A DNA stretch of 64,000 nt from Sipunculus nudus. Its lineage: Eukaryota > Annelida > Sipuncula > Golfingiida > Sipunculidae. This document shows positions 63,572 to 64,000 of the stretch, piece after piece. The translations under genes were made by a program, and so were the position numbers. A model generated the notes under the pieces. That model saw only the letters and a list, made by a program, of their open reading frames with translations. It was not told the origin of the DNA and searched no databases. Numbering within the stretch: the first letter of the stretch is position 1; every line of letters starts with the position of its first letter. The stretch is taken from the NCBI GenBank assembly GCA_026874595.1, contig CM049319.1:65406417-65470416 (forward strand), read 5' to 3'.

Positions 63572-64000
63572 GTAAGTCTAATATCTGTGACTCTATTACT
63601 CTAATTCAATGTAACATTATGTTATGTACACTGTAAAGGTTACAGCTTTTCACAATATTCTAAAATACATATGATCATGCATAATAAATGAAAATGTTTC
63701 GGTAAATGTGCAGTATGAGAGACCTGCCCAATAAGCTTATTGGGTGGCTGCAATTGGCCTTTATTTCTGGCGTGGATGTGAGCCTTTTCCTGTGCGTCCA
63801 TTCATGGAATTGAGACGGTTGCCAGAACAGGTATTTGGAAAATATACTCCAGCCTGTTCAATTAGCTTTGGAATGTTGTTGGCAGCTGTCCTCAAGCCCC
63901 AGTACTGTAGCCCCCATCAGCTGATGGGCACATTCCAAAGAGGAATGGCTGCCAGGAAAAATGTTCATGGCCGATGTCACTTGCTATTCCCTTACGTTGG
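63572..64000 (+). other. Start of PSMD2 intron 8 with palindromic sequences
   Basis: Contains the perfect 18-nt palindrome cccaataagcttattggg at 63727-63744. An 11-bp inverted pair (ctttggaatgt / acattccaaag) lies at about 63868-63942. The base composition is richer in G+C than the preceding intron, so part of a mobile element cut by the window edge is possible. No coding match to PSMD2. Confidence 0.45.

Overview
This is a 64 kb stretch of AT-rich animal (metazoan) nuclear DNA. It has spliced genes with GT-AG introns, long repeat-filled introns, tRNA-derived SINEs, and pogo/Tigger and other DNA transposon remnants. Several dispersed repeats have a bivalve or lophotrochozoan flavour: a family starting near 'gacccatgggtca..gctcagctga', and families ending in 'acagacggacgg'-type tracts. 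I therefore favour a mollusc, probably a bivalve, with moderate confidence. The phylum cannot be proven from this window alone.

Two real protein-coding genes are seen, arranged head to head. (1) On the minus strand, the complete coding sequence of a kinesin-2 family KIF17/OSM-3 homologue runs from the ATG at 48946 to the stop at 884. It has 16 coding exons plus a non-coding 5' exon near 52.7-52.85 kb. I reassembled it by hand: all exon phases agree and the exons sum to 2637 nt (878 aa plus stop). (2) On the plus strand, PSMD2/RPN1, the largest non-ATPase subunit of the 26S proteasome base, starts at 53348. Eight exons (about 344 codons, a little over a third of the protein) lie in the window and the gene runs off the right edge. 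The roughly 0.5-0.6 kb between the two 5' ends looks like a bidirectional promoter. It holds an RFX X-box-like palindrome followed by CCAAT, which fits a ciliary motor gene.

Layout: 1-883 KIF17 3' UTR and flank; 884-23169 KIF17 exons 16 to 6 (tail, second coiled coil, linker, first coiled coil); 23170-34819 a large intron with several MITEs and degenerate tandem repeats; 34820-36491 exons 5 to 3 (most of the motor domain); 36492-47330 a large intron whose exon-proximal end is a tandem array carrying copies of the exon 3 splice acceptor; 47331-48951 exons 2 and 1; 48952-52711 the 5'UTR intron with a long-TIR MITE and a hairpin-rich composite element; 52712-53347 shared promoter; 53348-64000 PSMD2 exons 1-8 and introns.

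KIF17 drives anterograde intraflagellar transport in cilia. PSMD2 is a housekeeping proteasome subunit. Their pairing appears positional rather than functional. The most unusual structure is the tandem array at about 36492-37545. Each ~60 bp unit repeats the intron 2/exon 3 boundary (3' splice site plus ~18 nt of exon), giving about 17 decoy acceptors directly upstream of the true one. No CRISPR, operon, bacterial or viral gene content was seen.
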